Positions 33,990-44,004 of a DNA stretch of 64,000 nt are shown here, one piece after another. Position numbers and translations under genes: made by a program. The stretch lies in assembly GCA_902362925.1 (NCBI GenBank), contig CABIYL010000001.1; one strand, written 5' to 3'. This DNA is from Pseudoflavonifractor sp902362925 (GTDB lineage Bacteria > Bacillota > Clostridia > Oscillospirales > Oscillospiraceae). Numbering within the stretch: position 1 is the stretch's first letter; each line of letters starts with the position of its first letter. The notes beneath the pieces were generated by a model that worked only from the letters and a program-made list of their open reading frames with translations, ran no database searches and was not told where the DNA came from.

Positions 33990-35990
33990 TTACTCCCTGT
34001 CCTCCGGCTTATCCTCGTCGGGGGCGGGGACGTCGATGTCCCCAGGGGACTTGCGCTTGCCCTCGGGGGTCAGCTCGCTACGCTGGCTGCGGATGGAGGG
34101 CGTTCTGTCCGGGCGGCTCTTGATGCGGCCGTCGGGCTCCCGGAGGGCGTCCGGGTCGGTAAAGACCTGCTCGAAGGCGGCGGCGTCCATGGTCTCGTTC
34201 TCCAGCAGGTACTCGGCCGTCAGCTCCAGCTGGGCACGCTGCTCGGTGAGGATGGTGCGGCAGCGCTCATAGGCCTTGTCGATGATGGCCTTGACCTCCT
34301 GGTCGATGAGGTCGGCGGTCTCCTCGGAGTAGCTCTTGGCCTGGGCCATGGAGCGGCCGATGAAGATCTCGTCGTGGCCCGAATCAAAGACCACGCTGCC
34401 CAGCTTCTCGCTCATGCCGTAGCGCATGACCATGTTGCGGGCGATGGAGGAGGCACGCTGCAGGTCGTTGCCCGCGCCGTTGGAGATATCCCCCAGCACC
34501 AGCTGCTCGGCCACACGGCCGCCCAGCAGGGAGGCGATGCGCTCCTCCAGCTCGGTGCGGGAGAGGAAGCTCTTGTCCTCCTGGGGCAGGGAGATGGTCA
34601 TGCCGCCGGCACGGCCCCGGGGCACGATGGTGATCTGGTGGACCGGGTCGGCGGTCTCCAGGGCGTGGCTGACAATGGCGTGGCCCGCCTCATGGTAGGC
34701 GGTAAGCTTGCGCTCCCGCTCAATGACCACCCGGCTCTTCTTCTCCGGTCCGGCGATGACCTTGATCACCGCCTCGTGGAGGTCGGGCATGGTGATGAAC
34801 CGCTCCCCACGGCGGGCGGCCAGCAGGGCGGCCTCGTTCATCAGGTTCTCCAGGTCGGCGCCGGTAAAGCCGCCGGTGGCCTTGGCCACGTCCTTCAGGT
34901 CCACATCCTCGGACAGGGGCTTGTTACGGGCGTGGATTTTCAGAATCTCCTCCCGGCCCTTGATGTCGGGCGCGCCCACGTAGATCTGCCGGTCAAAGCG
35001 GCCGGGACGCAGCAGGGCGGGGTCCAGAATGTCCTGCCGGTTGGTGGCGGCCATGACAATGACCCCCTCGTTGGCGGCAAAGCCGTCCATCTCCACCAGC
35101 AGCTGGTTCAGCGTCTGCTCCCGCTCGTCGTGGCCGCCGCCCAGACCGGTGCCTCTCTGGCGGCCCACGGCGTCAATCTCGTCGATGAACACAATGGCGG
35201 GGGAGTTCTTCTTGGCCTGGTCGAACAGGTCGCGGACACGGCTGGCGCCCACGCCCACGTACAGCTCCACGAAGTCGGAGCCGGAGATGGACAGGAAGTG
35301 GACCCCGGCCTCACCGGCCACGGCCTTGGCCAGCAGGGTCTTACCGGTGCCCGGAGGGCCTACCAGCAGGATACCCTTGGGGATGCGGGCGCCCAGGGCC
35401 AGGAAGCGCTTGGGGTCCCGCAGGAACTCCACCACCTCCCGCAGCTCCTCCTTCTCCTCGTCGGCGCCGGCCACGTCGGCAAAGGTGACCTTCTTGCCCT
35501 CGTCGGAGACGGTGCGGGTGCGGGCCCGGGAGTAGCGGCTGGTCTTGTCGGCGCCTCCGCCGCCACCGGCCTGCCGCTGGAACATGATGTACCACATGGC
35601 AAAGAAAATGACCACAATCACCAGCGTGGGCAGCAGGGCGCTGGCCCAGGCGGGCAGGCGGAAGCCCGCCGGGTAGTCAAAGGCCTGAATGATGCCGTTG
35701 GCGTGCTGCTTGACGATGGTGTCGTTGAAGTCCCGGTAGAACAGCTCAAAGCTGGGCAGCTTGTAGCTGACCGTATAGCTGCCCTGGTAGGGCTCCCACA
35801 GCTCCATGGTCAGGGTGTCGTCCTTGACCTGGACGGTCTTGACCTGCTGATTGTCCAGCAGGTCGTGGATTTCGGAGTAGTAGACCGCTTTCCCCGCGTT
35901 CAGCCCCATCAGTGCGTACACGGTGGAGAGCAGGATGAGGAAAATAAACAGGTAGAACACCAGGTCGCGGCCGGAAATTTTCTTCTTCAA
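33990..35990 (-). CDS. ftsH: ATP-dependent zinc metalloprotease FtsH (first copy)
   Basis: 666 residues: a membrane segment near 10-28, an extracytoplasmic domain, a second membrane segment near 115-135, then AAA+ with GPPGTGKTLLAKA, 'FIDEIDAVGR' and SRH, then zinc site HEAGH and a C-terminal charged tail of ~45 residues. It degrades membrane and short-lived regulatory proteins. It starts with TTG after GAGAGG (6 nt). It is the last gene of tilS-hpt-ftsH, a conserved Firmicute cluster. A second copy is at 58.1 kb. Confidence 0.95.
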   Translation of the reverse strand: MKKKISGRDLVFYLFIFLILLSTVYALMGLNAGKAVYYSEIHDLLDNQQVKTVQVKDDTLTMELWEPYQGSYTVSYKLPSFELFYRDFNDTIVKQHANGIIQAFDYPAGFRLPAWASALLPTLVIVVIFFAMWYIMFQRQAGGGGGADKTSRYSRARTRTVSDEGKKVTFADVAGADEEKEELREVVEFLRDPKRFLALGARIPKGILLVGPPGTGKTLLAKAVAGEAGVHFLSISGSDFVELYVGVGASRVRDLFDQAKKNSPAIVFIDEIDAVGRQRGTGLGGGHDEREQTLNQLLVEMDGFAANEGVIVMAATNRQDILDPALLRPGRFDRQIYVGAPDIKGREEILKIHARNKPLSEDVDLKDVAKATGGFTGADLENLMNEAALLAARRGERFITMPDLHEAVIKVIAGPEKKSRVVIERERKLTAYHEAGHAIVSHALETADPVHQITIVPRGRAGGMTISLPQEDKSFLSRTELEERIASLLGGRVAEQLVLGDISNGAGNDLQRASSIARNMVMRYGMSEKLGSVVFDSGHDEIFIGRSMAQAKSYSEETADLIDQEVKAIIDKAYERCRTILTEQRAQLELTAEYLLENETMDAAAFEQVFTDPDALREPDGRIKSRPDRTPSIRSQRSELTPEGKRKSPGDIDVPAPDEDKPEDRE

Positions 35991-36085
35991 TACGGACCTC
36001 TCCCTCCACGGGGCGCCCCATGAGGGCGGGCCCGTTTCATTTCACAGCTTATGATGCGCCGGAAGCCGGGATGGATGAGGGCAAA

Positions 36086-36634
36086 TCAGCCCTCGCCGCC
36101 GTACACCCGGGGCTTGAGGATGCCGATGTAGGGCAGGTTGCGGTACTTCTCGGCGTAGTCCAGGCCGTAGCCCACCACGAACTCGTCGGGAATGGTGAAG
36201 CCGCTGTAGTCCACGTGGACCTCCTTCACCCGGCGGTCGGGCTTATCCAGCAGGGTGCACAGCTTCATGGACGCGGGCTTGCGGGCCCGCAGCAGCTCCA
36301 GCAGGTAGGACAGGGTGTTGCCGGAGTCCAGAATGTCCTCCACCACGATGATGTCCTTGCCCTCGATGTCGTCGGACAGGTCCTTGGTGATCTGCACCTG
36401 GCCGGAGGAGGTGGTGCCCTTGCCGTAGGAGGACACGGACATGAAGTCGATGGTGCAGGGCACCTCGATCTTCCGGGTCAGGTCGGCCATGAACACAAAG
36501 GAGCCACGGAGCACCGAGATGAGCATGGGCTCCTTACCGGCATAGTCACGGTTGATTTCGGCGGCAATCTCGCTCACACGCTTATTCAGCTCTTCCTCAG
36601 AAAAAAGTACCCGTTCAATGTCCTGTTCCAGCAT
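36086..36634 (-). CDS. hpt: Hypoxanthine-guanine phosphoribosyltransferase
   Basis: 182 residues with the PRPP loop VVEDILDSGNTLSYL (~103-117), 'SVLRGSFVFMADL' and 'VGYGLDYAEKYRNLPYIGIL'. It salvages hypoxanthine and guanine to IMP and GMP. It lies 6 nt after the tilS stop and before ftsH, as in Bacillus. Confidence 0.95.
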   Translation of the reverse strand: MLEQDIERVLFSEEELNKRVSEIAAEINRDYAGKEPMLISVLRGSFVFMADLTRKIEVPCTIDFMSVSSYGKGTTSSGQVQITKDLSDDIEGKDIIVVEDILDSGNTLSYLLELLRARKPASMKLCTLLDKPDRRVKEVHVDYSGFTIPDEFVVGYGLDYAEKYRNLPYIGILKPRVYGGEG

Positions 36635-36640
36635 AATCGC

Positions 36641-38017
36641 TCATCCTTCCATTCTCTCTGTTTGGTTGTATTCTCTCGCCCGCCGGACAAAGCGCAGGGC
36701 AGCGCCGAAGCGGGGGTGTGGCCCGTTCTCTCCCAGACCGGCCACGGCAATGACGCCGTCGCCGTCGGCGGCCACGGGAATCCGCTCCCGGTCCCGCCGA
36801 GGGATTTTTTCGTCTATCATCAGCTTCTTCACCGTGCGGCTTCTGCGGCCGGGACGGGTCAGCTCGTCTCCCTGCTGCCGGGGACGCACAATCAGCCCCG
36901 GCCAGGGCTCCTCCTCCAGCACCAGAATCCAGTCGGTGCCCGGGATGGGGTTCTCTCCCCGCACCGGGGTCACCGGCTCAAAGGGGGGACGGGGGTCGTC
37001 CTGGGTGGTGAGGAGCAGCTCTCCGTACACCCGCTGGGCCAGCCGTCCGCCCGGCAGGCAGGCCACCGCCGACGGGTCGTCCCCACGGCACAGGTTCACA
37101 ATGGCCTCCAGATGGGCGGCGGAGCAGTCGGTGTCCCCGTCTCCCATCATCTCCAGCAGCCGCCGGGCAGCCCGTGGGGCGATGGCGGTGGGGGCGTCGG
37201 CCAGGTAGTGGGCCTCGATGACCAGGTCGTCCTCCGCCCAGCGGGCGTGGGCGCACACCTGGGCGGCCTGGGCGTTTAAGTAGTCGTTGTCCGCCCGGAG
37301 GTAGCGGGTAGTGTCCGTCATGCGCCGGACAAAGCCGGGGTTGAGCTCCTCCAGCAGGGGCACCACCTGGCGGCGGATGCGGTTGCGGGTGAAGCGTTCG
37401 TCGGAATTGGAGCTGTCCTCCACGTGGGGGATGCCGTACAGCGCCAGATACTCCTCCACCTCCCGGCGGGTGGTGGTGAGTATGGGCCGCACCAGGTCCC
37501 CACGCCGGGGCGCGATGCCCGCCATGCCCTGAAGTCCGGTGCCCCGGATGAGGTGGAGCAGCAGGGTTTCGGCGTTGTCATCGGCGGTGTGGGCGGTGGC
37601 GATGCGGTCGCAGCCCAGGCGCTGGGCCGTGTCCCGCAGGAAGGCGTACCGCATATCCCGTGCGGTCTCCTCCAGCCCACGGCCCTGCCGGGCGGCCTCA
37701 GCGGCCACGTCACCCCGGCCCACCACCAGCTCCACGGCGGGCAGGGTGCGCTCACCGTCGGGGCCGTCAAAGCGCTGGGGACCGCACCACTTGGCCACGA
37801 AGTCCCGGACAAAGGCCTCGTCCCGGTCGGACTCCTCACCACGGAGGCAGTGGTTGTAGTGGGCGGCAATCAGGTTGAAGCCCAAAATGTCCCGCAGCAG
37901 CCACAGCCGGTGGAGCAGGTACACCGAGTCGGCGCCCCCGGACACGGCGCACAGCACCGTGCCCCCACGGGGGAGCATGTCGTATTCCATTGAAAGGGTA
38001 TTCAGGGCGTCTGTCAT
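36641..38017 (-). CDS. tilS: tRNA(Ile)-lysidine synthase
   Basis: 458 residues. PP-loop ATPase motif VSGGADSVYLLHRL (~25-38), 'AAHYNHCLRGEESDRDE', 'ATAHTADDNAETLLLHLIRG' and 'RPILTTTRREVEEYL', then a C-terminal TilS domain ('RSRTVKKLMIDEKIPRRDRERIPV'). It converts the wobble C34 of tRNA-Ile(CAU) to lysidine. AAGGAG lies 5 nt before the ATG. Confidence 0.95.
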   Translation of the reverse strand: MTDALNTLSMEYDMLPRGGTVLCAVSGGADSVYLLHRLWLLRDILGFNLIAAHYNHCLRGEESDRDEAFVRDFVAKWCGPQRFDGPDGERTLPAVELVVGRGDVAAEAARQGRGLEETARDMRYAFLRDTAQRLGCDRIATAHTADDNAETLLLHLIRGTGLQGMAGIAPRRGDLVRPILTTTRREVEEYLALYGIPHVEDSSNSDERFTRNRIRRQVVPLLEELNPGFVRRMTDTTRYLRADNDYLNAQAAQVCAHARWAEDDLVIEAHYLADAPTAIAPRAARRLLEMMGDGDTDCSAAHLEAIVNLCRGDDPSAVACLPGGRLAQRVYGELLLTTQDDPRPPFEPVTPVRGENPIPGTDWILVLEEEPWPGLIVRPRQQGDELTRPGRRSRTVKKLMIDEKIPRRDRERIPVAADGDGVIAVAGLGENGPHPRFGAALRFVRRAREYNQTERMEG

Positions 38018-38253
38018 AGATTCTCCTTATGAAAACAGGGGAAAAGCCTCGCAGAGTTTCCGCCGCATAGCGGCGGAAAGAAAATTCAAAGAGGTGCGGA
38101 GCAGGACACGGCCTGCGCAGCACACCACTGCTTGCTCCGCCACCGGCGGGCAACCACCCCCGCCGTGCGGGGGTGAGGGGGGTATCGCGGGCATTGTGCC
38201 GCCCCAGCGGCGCGGTGCCCGCGTATCTAGGGGACAGCGTCCCCCCTGGACGC
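38018..38253. repeat. Intergenic palindromic repeat between tilS and dnaB
   Basis: No gene. A long imperfect palindrome is present (GGTATCGCGGGCA ... TGCCCGCGTATC around 38183-38230, with an inner GCCGCCCC/GGCGCGG hairpin) plus CCCCCGC/GCGGGGG. It may also act as the terminator after dnaB, though no T-run follows. Confidence 0.55.
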
Positions 38254-39603
38254 TCAGTACTCCTCGTGCCGCCGGTCGATGGAGGAGAAGGTGGTATACT
38301 CGGGCAGCCACTGCAGCTCCACCGTGCCGGTCTCTCCGTGTCGGTTCTTGGCGATGATACACTCGGCCAGGTTGTGGTTGTCGTCGTTGTCGTTGTAGTA
38401 GTCGTCCCGGTAGAGGAACATGACGATATCGGCGTCCTGCTCGATGGCGCCCGACTCACGCAGGTCGGAGAGCATGGGGCGCTTGTCGCTGCGGCTCTCG
38501 GGGCCGCGGGACAGCTGGGACAGACAGACCACCGGCACGTTTAGCTCCTTGGCCATGATTTTCAGGGCGCGGGAGATGTCGGAGACAATCTGCTGCCGGT
38601 TCTCGCCGCTGCTGCGCTGGGGACCTCCGGCGGAGGTCATCAGCTGCAGGTAGTCGATGACCACCAGACCCAGGTTGTCCACCCGGCGGCACTTGGCGTT
38701 CATGTCGGCCACGGAGAGGGCCGGGTTGTCGTCGATGAGAATCTGGGTCCGGTTGAGGGCGGCCGAGGCGGCGGCGATTTTGGTCCAGTCCTCCTCGGTG
38801 AGCCGTCCGGTGACCAGCTTCTTGTTGTCCACAAAGCTCTCGCCGGAGATCAGACGCATGGCCAGCTGCTCCCGGCTCATCTCCAGGGAGAAGAAAACCA
38901 CCGTCTTGCCCGAGAACTTGCCCGCGTGGAGCAGTATGTTGAGGGCGAAGGAGGTCTTGCCCATGCCGGGACGGGCGGCCAGCAGAATGAGATCGGACTT
39001 GTTCAGACCTGCGATGGCCCGGTCCACGTCGGGCATGCCGGTGCTCAGGCCGGGAATCTCACTGTTCTGGGCGGCCAGCTCGTTGAGCCGCTCGTACACG
39101 CTGAGAATGACCGTGGAGATGTGCTCCAGGCCCTGGGAGCCCCGGCCCTGGCGGATGGCGTAAATCCGCTGCTCCGCCGCCTCCAGCACCTCCTGGGCCG
39201 TGCCGGTGCCCTCCTGGATAAGGGCGGTCAAATCTCCCGCCGTCTCGGCAATCCGCCGCAGCAGGGACTTGTCCTTCACGATGGACACATATTCCTTCAC
39301 GTTGGCCGCCGTGGGGGTGATCTCCATCAACTGGAGCAGGTAGCTCCGGGACGTGTTCTCGTCATACACGCCATTCTGGCGCATATGGTCCAGCACGGTC
39401 ACCGGGTCGATGGTCAGAGAGAAGTTGAACATGGAGTAGATGGTCTCGTAGATCTCCCGGTTCTGCCGCAGGTAGAAGTCCTCGCCCCGCAGCTCCTCCA
39501 CCACCTCGGGCACGCATCGTGAGTCAATGAGCATGGAGCCCAGCACCGCCTGCTCGGCCTCCACCGAGTGGGGCATCTGCCGGGTCAGCAGCGCCTCATC
39601 CAT
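38254..39603 (-). CDS. dnaB: Replicative DNA helicase DnaB
   Basis: 449 residues: N-terminal domain 'MPHSVEAEQAVLGSMLID', then RecA-like ATPase with Walker A ARPGMGKTSFAL, 'VVIDYLQLM', 'LSQLSRGPESR' and 'MLSDLRESGAIEQDAD'. It unwinds DNA at the replication fork. AGGAGGTG is 8 nt before the ATG. It follows rplI and gdpP in the conserved order. Confidence 0.96.
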   Translation of the reverse strand: MDEALLTRQMPHSVEAEQAVLGSMLIDSRCVPEVVEELRGEDFYLRQNREIYETIYSMFNFSLTIDPVTVLDHMRQNGVYDENTSRSYLLQLMEITPTAANVKEYVSIVKDKSLLRRIAETAGDLTALIQEGTGTAQEVLEAAEQRIYAIRQGRGSQGLEHISTVILSVYERLNELAAQNSEIPGLSTGMPDVDRAIAGLNKSDLILLAARPGMGKTSFALNILLHAGKFSGKTVVFFSLEMSREQLAMRLISGESFVDNKKLVTGRLTEEDWTKIAAASAALNRTQILIDDNPALSVADMNAKCRRVDNLGLVVIDYLQLMTSAGGPQRSSGENRQQIVSDISRALKIMAKELNVPVVCLSQLSRGPESRSDKRPMLSDLRESGAIEQDADIVMFLYRDDYYNDNDDNHNLAECIIAKNRHGETGTVELQWLPEYTTFSSIDRRHEEY

Positions 39604-39678
39604 ATTCTCACCTCCTGGGTAAAAATCAAACGCTTTTCTGTCGTGGGAGAAAAGGCTTCTCTCAGGGAGAAGTTTCCC

Positions 39679-40125
39679 TTACTCCTCCACCACCATGACG
39701 CTGAGGGTGCCGGTGATCTCGTAGCCCAGCTTGACCTTGAGCTTGTAGCCGCCGAAGGCCTTGATGGGCTCCTCCTGGACAATCTTGGTCTTGGCAATGT
39801 CGATGCTGTGCTGGGCCTTGAGGGCGTCGGAGATCTCCTTGGAGGTGACGGCGCCGAAGAGACGGCCGCCGTTGCCGCCCTTGGCCACCACCTTCACGGT
39901 GAGGCCGGCGAGCTTCTCGGCGATGGCCTGGGCCTCGGCCTTCTCGGCGGCCTCCTGGGCCTTCTTGGCCTTCTCCTGCATCTTCATGGTGTTGATGTTC
40001 TCCGCCGTGGCGGGCACGGCCAGCTTCCGGGGCAGGAGGAAGTTGCGGGCGTAACCGTCGCTGGCCTCAATCATCTGGCCCTTCTTGCCCTGACCCTTGA
40101 CGTCCTGCTGTAAAATAACCTTCAT
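39679..40125 (-). CDS. rplI: Ribosomal protein bL9
   Basis: 148 residues: MKVILQQDVKGQGKKGQMIE and 'GYARNFLLPRKLAVPAT' (the bL9 signature), a long connecting helix of Lys/Ala/Glu, then the C-terminal domain 'KLFGAVTSKEISDAL'-like. It lies between gdpP and dnaB. Confidence 0.96.
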   Translation of the reverse strand: MKVILQQDVKGQGKKGQMIEASDGYARNFLLPRKLAVPATAENINTMKMQEKAKKAQEAAEKAEAQAIAEKLAGLTVKVVAKGGNGGRLFGAVTSKEISDALKAQHSIDIAKTKIVQEEPIKAFGGYKLKVKLGYEITGTLSVMVVEE

Positions 40126-40161
40126 GTTATATCGTTCCTTTCTGAAAATACAATTTTTTGC

Positions 40162-42153
40162 TTATTCATCCTCAAAATACTGGTCAATGGACCGGATGAG
40201 GTTCCGTGTGACCTGGTCCAGGGTACCGGGCACCTGGGCGCCTGCGGTGGCGGCATTGCCGCCGCCGCCCAGCTTCTCCAGCACCACCTGGACGTTGGTG
40301 TCCCCCATGCTGCGGGCCGAGATGATGACCCGCTCCCCGTCGGGGAAGAGGACAAAGGACGCGTCGATGCCCGCGATGTTCAGCAGCTCGTCGGCGGCCT
40401 GGGCGGCGGTGACCCGGCCCACAGTGTGGTCCACCCGGGCCACGGCGATGTTGTTGCGGTACATCTTGGCGTTCTGGATGATGTCGTACTTGGCGATGGT
40501 GCCCTCCAGGTCGTTCTGGAAGAGCTTCTTCACGTCGCCGGTGTCGGCGCCCGCACGGCGCAGGTAAGCCGCCGCCTCAAAGGTGCGGCCGCCGGTGCGC
40601 ATGGTGAACTGCTTGGTGTCCAGCACGATGCCGGCCAGCAGGGCCTCCGCCTCCAGACGCAGCATGTCGGCCGGCTCCATGGCGTACTGGAGCAGCTCGG
40701 TGACCAGCTCGCTGGCCGAGGAGGCGTAGGGCTCGTGGAAATTGAGGGCGGCGTTGGCGATGTAGGTGGCCGCCCGGCGGTGGTGGTCGATGACCGCCAC
40801 CTTGTTGCAGGACTCCAGCACCTCCTGGGCGGACACCTGCTCGGGCCGGTTGGTGTCCACCACCACCAGCAGGGCGTTGGCGTCGGCCATGATGAGGGCG
40901 TCCTGGGCGGAGAGGAACACATCCCGGTACTCGGGCAGGGCGGCCAGCCGGTCGGCCATGACGCTGGCCGGGTTGCGGCCGCTCTCCTTGATGATATGGG
41001 CGGGTACGCCCCGCTTGCGGCACAGGGAGATGACACCTGCCGCCGCGCCCATGCAGTCCAGGTCGGGGTACTTGTGGCCCATGACGAACACCATGGACGC
41101 CGAGCTGACCAGCTCGGACAGGGCGTTGGCCATGACCCGGCTCTTGACCTTGGTGCGCTTCTCGGTCTCCTTGGACCGGCCGCCGTAGAACTCGAAGGTG
41201 AACTTGTTCTTCACCACCGCCTGGTCGCCGCCACGGGACAGGGCCATGTCGATGGACAGGTTGGCGAACTGGAACAGCTCCTGGAGGCTGTCGGCGTCCT
41301 TGCCGATGCCGATGGACAGGGTGGCGGGGATGCCGTTGGGGCTGGTGATGGCGTGGACCGCGTCCAGCACGGAGTATTTTCCGTCCTGATAGGCCTGGAG
41401 GTGGCGCTCCTCGAAGATAAAGAGGTAGTGATCCCGGCTGTACCGGCAGAAGATGCCGCCGGCAGGGGCCACCCACTCGTCCAGCCGTGCGTTGATCTCG
41501 CTGAGCAGGGCGGAGCTGGCGTTGTCCGACAGGCCCTTGAGAATCTCCTCGTAGTTGTCCAGCAGGAGGATGGCCACCACGGGCCGGGAGTCGTAAAACT
41601 CCTCCTTCACGCTGGAGAACTCGGTCACATCCACCCAGTAGGTGGTGGCCAGGAAGCTCTGGCGGCCACGGTCGTCGGTGCGCACCAGGTGGCCGTACAC
41701 CAGGAACCGCCGGTCGCCAATCCGCACCTCGTTGGGGCACTGGCTCTTGCCCTCCATGAGCCAGCGGGAGTTGAAGTCGGGCACCGCTGCGGACAGCTTG
41801 GTGTCAAACAGGTGCTCCCGCTCGCCGGTGAGCTGGAGAAAGCGCTCGTTGGACCAGATGACCTCGTCGGTCTCCGGCTTGAAGATGACCATGGGCAAAG
41901 GGGCGTTGACCATGGTGTCCTTGGTGGCCACGTCGATGTTGCAGGTGACGTTGTCGATATACTTGAGGATTTCCCGGCGGCGCAGGTTGCTGGCTCTGCG
42001 GAAGTAGCAGTAGAGCATGAGCACCACCACCGCCTCGGCAAGCCCCAGGTAGAGGTTAAAGAATGCGGAGGCCACGGTGAAGCACACCAGGGCGATAAAA
42101 TAGAGCCTCAGACTGGGCTCCAGCAGATGACTGAGCTTGTTTTTCTTTTTCAT
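40162..42153 (-). CDS. gdpP: Cyclic-di-AMP phosphodiesterase GdpP
   Basis: 663 residues: two N-terminal membrane segments (~18-55), a degenerate PAS domain (~80-175), a degenerate GGDEF domain (~180-310), then a DHH domain ('GHKYPDLDCMGAAAG', 'VVVDTNRPEQ', 'VAVIDHHRRAA') and DHHA1 ('LGGGGNAATAGAQ'). It hydrolyses c-di-AMP and so sets potassium and cell-wall homeostasis. ATG 42153 is preceded by GAGGTGAGG. Element 2 begins just upstream, so its native promoter region may be displaced. Confidence 0.95.
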   Translation of the reverse strand: MKKKNKLSHLLEPSLRLYFIALVCFTVASAFFNLYLGLAEAVVVLMLYCYFRRASNLRRREILKYIDNVTCNIDVATKDTMVNAPLPMVIFKPETDEVIWSNERFLQLTGEREHLFDTKLSAAVPDFNSRWLMEGKSQCPNEVRIGDRRFLVYGHLVRTDDRGRQSFLATTYWVDVTEFSSVKEEFYDSRPVVAILLLDNYEEILKGLSDNASSALLSEINARLDEWVAPAGGIFCRYSRDHYLFIFEERHLQAYQDGKYSVLDAVHAITSPNGIPATLSIGIGKDADSLQELFQFANLSIDMALSRGGDQAVVKNKFTFEFYGGRSKETEKRTKVKSRVMANALSELVSSASMVFVMGHKYPDLDCMGAAAGVISLCRKRGVPAHIIKESGRNPASVMADRLAALPEYRDVFLSAQDALIMADANALLVVVDTNRPEQVSAQEVLESCNKVAVIDHHRRAATYIANAALNFHEPYASSASELVTELLQYAMEPADMLRLEAEALLAGIVLDTKQFTMRTGGRTFEAAAYLRRAGADTGDVKKLFQNDLEGTIAKYDIIQNAKMYRNNIAVARVDHTVGRVTAAQAADELLNIAGIDASFVLFPDGERVIISARSMGDTNVQVVLEKLGGGGNAATAGAQVPGTLDQVTRNLIRSIDQYFEDE

Positions 42154-42335
42154 GGCGTCCTCACCTCGGCACACAGCACATAATGAGAGAGATTATTATA
42201 TCAAGAAAGTCCAGAAAAGTCTACTATCCTTTGCCCCGCAGCGCTTCCGGCACATTTCCCGCCGAAAAAGTGCAACAGTTTGCAACCGGCGGCGCTGTGT
42301 TGCGGTCTGCATGGGCTTATTTGGGCCCACCTGAG

Positions 42336-43430
42336 CTATATTGCGGAAGATTCTGGCCGGAACGCAGCGTCCACTTTTGTGGCCGTCTCCCGCTGCCGGG
42401 ACCGCTTGTCGTAATGGGTGTATACCCGCAGCGTCATGGCCGGGGTGGTATGCCCCAGCAGGTACTGGACCTCCTTCAGGTCTGCCCCCGTGGCCATAAG
42501 CCGGGAGGCGTAGGTGTGCCGCAGCAGGTGAGGGTGAACGTAGAAGTCCAGGGCCGCCCCCTTGTGGACCACCGCGCCGCCGGAGTCCACAGCGCAGAGA
42601 AATTGCAGCTGCCGGGTGATCCGCTTTGCGGATTGCATGTCCATCGCCCCCACCACTGTCATGGTGTCCGTGGCCCGCCGTCTTTGCCGCAGCGCCTCCA
42701 GCAGAACGTCCGGTATCGGCAGCACCCGCTTTGCGCCCTGGGTTTTCAGGCGGTCCGTGAGCTCCAGCCCGGACCTGTGGAATACCGCCTGTCGCCGGAC
42801 GGTGATGGTCCTGCCGGTGAAGTCCACACTGTCCCAGCACAGCCCCAGCGCCTCGCCCCGGCGCAGACCGGCAAAGAGGCACAGGCATACAAAGACATAC
42901 AGGTCATCGCCCTTGGCCTTTGCCGCCGCCAGCAGGGCGCGGACCTGGCCCTCGGTGAGGGGCACCCGCTCGGCTGGCGGTGTCCCTCCCGGCTTGAACT
43001 GAGAGGTGACCGGGCTCACCGCGATGACGCGATTGTCAATGGCGAACTGGAACACCTCCCGCATCCGGGAGAGCAGGGCGGCCTGGGTTCCCTTGGCCAG
43101 CTCAGCGGCCTCGGACATGACACGGGCAATGTGGACGGGGCGGATATCCCGGACCCGGAGATGCCCGATGTAGGGCAGTACATGGCGGTCCAGGGTGATG
43201 TTGATGAGGCGGATGGTGTTTTCGTTCACCTTGGGCCGCTTGCAGAAGTCCAGCCAGGTCCGGGTGAGCTCCCGGAATGTCGTGTTGTCCCCGATATTGA
43301 TGCCCATGCACAGCTCCAGCTGCGCCCGCTGCACCTTCTCGTCCAGCTCCTTCTGCGTCTTGGCCCGGATATATTTCCGCTTCCCATCGGGGCAGCGGAG
43401 TGCTTTGGTCAGATATTTTGTGCTTGCCAT
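42336..43430 (-). CDS. Tyrosine recombinase / integrase of element 2
   Basis: 364 residues: an AP2-like/N-terminal arm domain, a SAM-like core-binding domain (~55-150) and a catalytic domain with Arg in FAGLRRGEALGL, HLLRHTYASRLM (HxxR), YLLGHTTPAMTLRVY and the final Tyr in VYTHYDKRSR. AGGGGG is 9 nt before ATG 43430. It sits at the element edge next to gdpP, where the attachment site should be. Confidence 0.94.
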   Translation of the reverse strand: MASTKYLTKALRCPDGKRKYIRAKTQKELDEKVQRAQLELCMGINIGDNTTFRELTRTWLDFCKRPKVNENTIRLINITLDRHVLPYIGHLRVRDIRPVHIARVMSEAAELAKGTQAALLSRMREVFQFAIDNRVIAVSPVTSQFKPGGTPPAERVPLTEGQVRALLAAAKAKGDDLYVFVCLCLFAGLRRGEALGLCWDSVDFTGRTITVRRQAVFHRSGLELTDRLKTQGAKRVLPIPDVLLEALRQRRRATDTMTVVGAMDMQSAKRITRQLQFLCAVDSGGAVVHKGAALDFYVHPHLLRHTYASRLMATGADLKEVQYLLGHTTPAMTLRVYTHYDKRSRQRETATKVDAAFRPESSAI

Positions 43431-44004
43431 GAGATTTTCCCCCTTGTAATCCGTCGGCCAGACTGATACAATGAGGGTAGTTAACATAACTATGCGCACC
43501 GTGGCCGTCTCCTGTTGCAGCAGGGGGCGGCTCTTTTTATCGGCGCTCGGCTTTGCAGGTAGTCCACAGGTGGGCGGACCTGCCCGCCTTTTAGTTTCCT
43601 TGTTTTACCATTTTTAAAAACGGATTTTGGAGTGTCGCGATTTCCGAGGGGCAATTTCCTAAAAAGCGACCCCCCGCCCTTCGGGGACCATACCCCCTAC
43701 CCCCTCCCCCTGGGCGGCGGTGGACTACCCGGGGGGGGGCTGCCCGGTACCCCCTACCCCTACCCGTGCCCCTACGGCCCGGGGGGTGGGTGGCCCTTGT
43801 CTCCTGGCCCTGGCTGCCGGTGTGGGAGTGGGATTATTGTGCGGTGAAACGCCCATGGTGCCCGCTATGCCTTGGGCCCCAATGGTTCCGCGCCGCTGTC
43901 CTGCCTGGAAGTGCAACCGATGTGCAACAACCGGCCATCTCCGGCGTGTTCTCTCCGCGCTGCTGAGGCTCCCCCGCTCGCCGGCGGGAAGTCCACAGGG
44001 GCGA
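43431..44004. other. Non-coding, C-rich tract between integrase and RHH gene
   Basis: No gene supported in ~570 bases. The part 43660-43800 is extremely C-rich on the + strand with repeated CTACCCC and runs of G9/C5-6 (potential quadruplex or i-motif), plus hairpin CCCCGCCCTTCGGGG. Two GTGCAAC words are at 43913 and 43922. Confidence 0.6.

Noticed and set aside
43870..43895. TTGGGCCCCA shared with 52846 as an attachment core
   Set aside because: The two copies are in inverted-like arrangement with mismatches, and the 43.9 kb copy is inside the element, not at its end.
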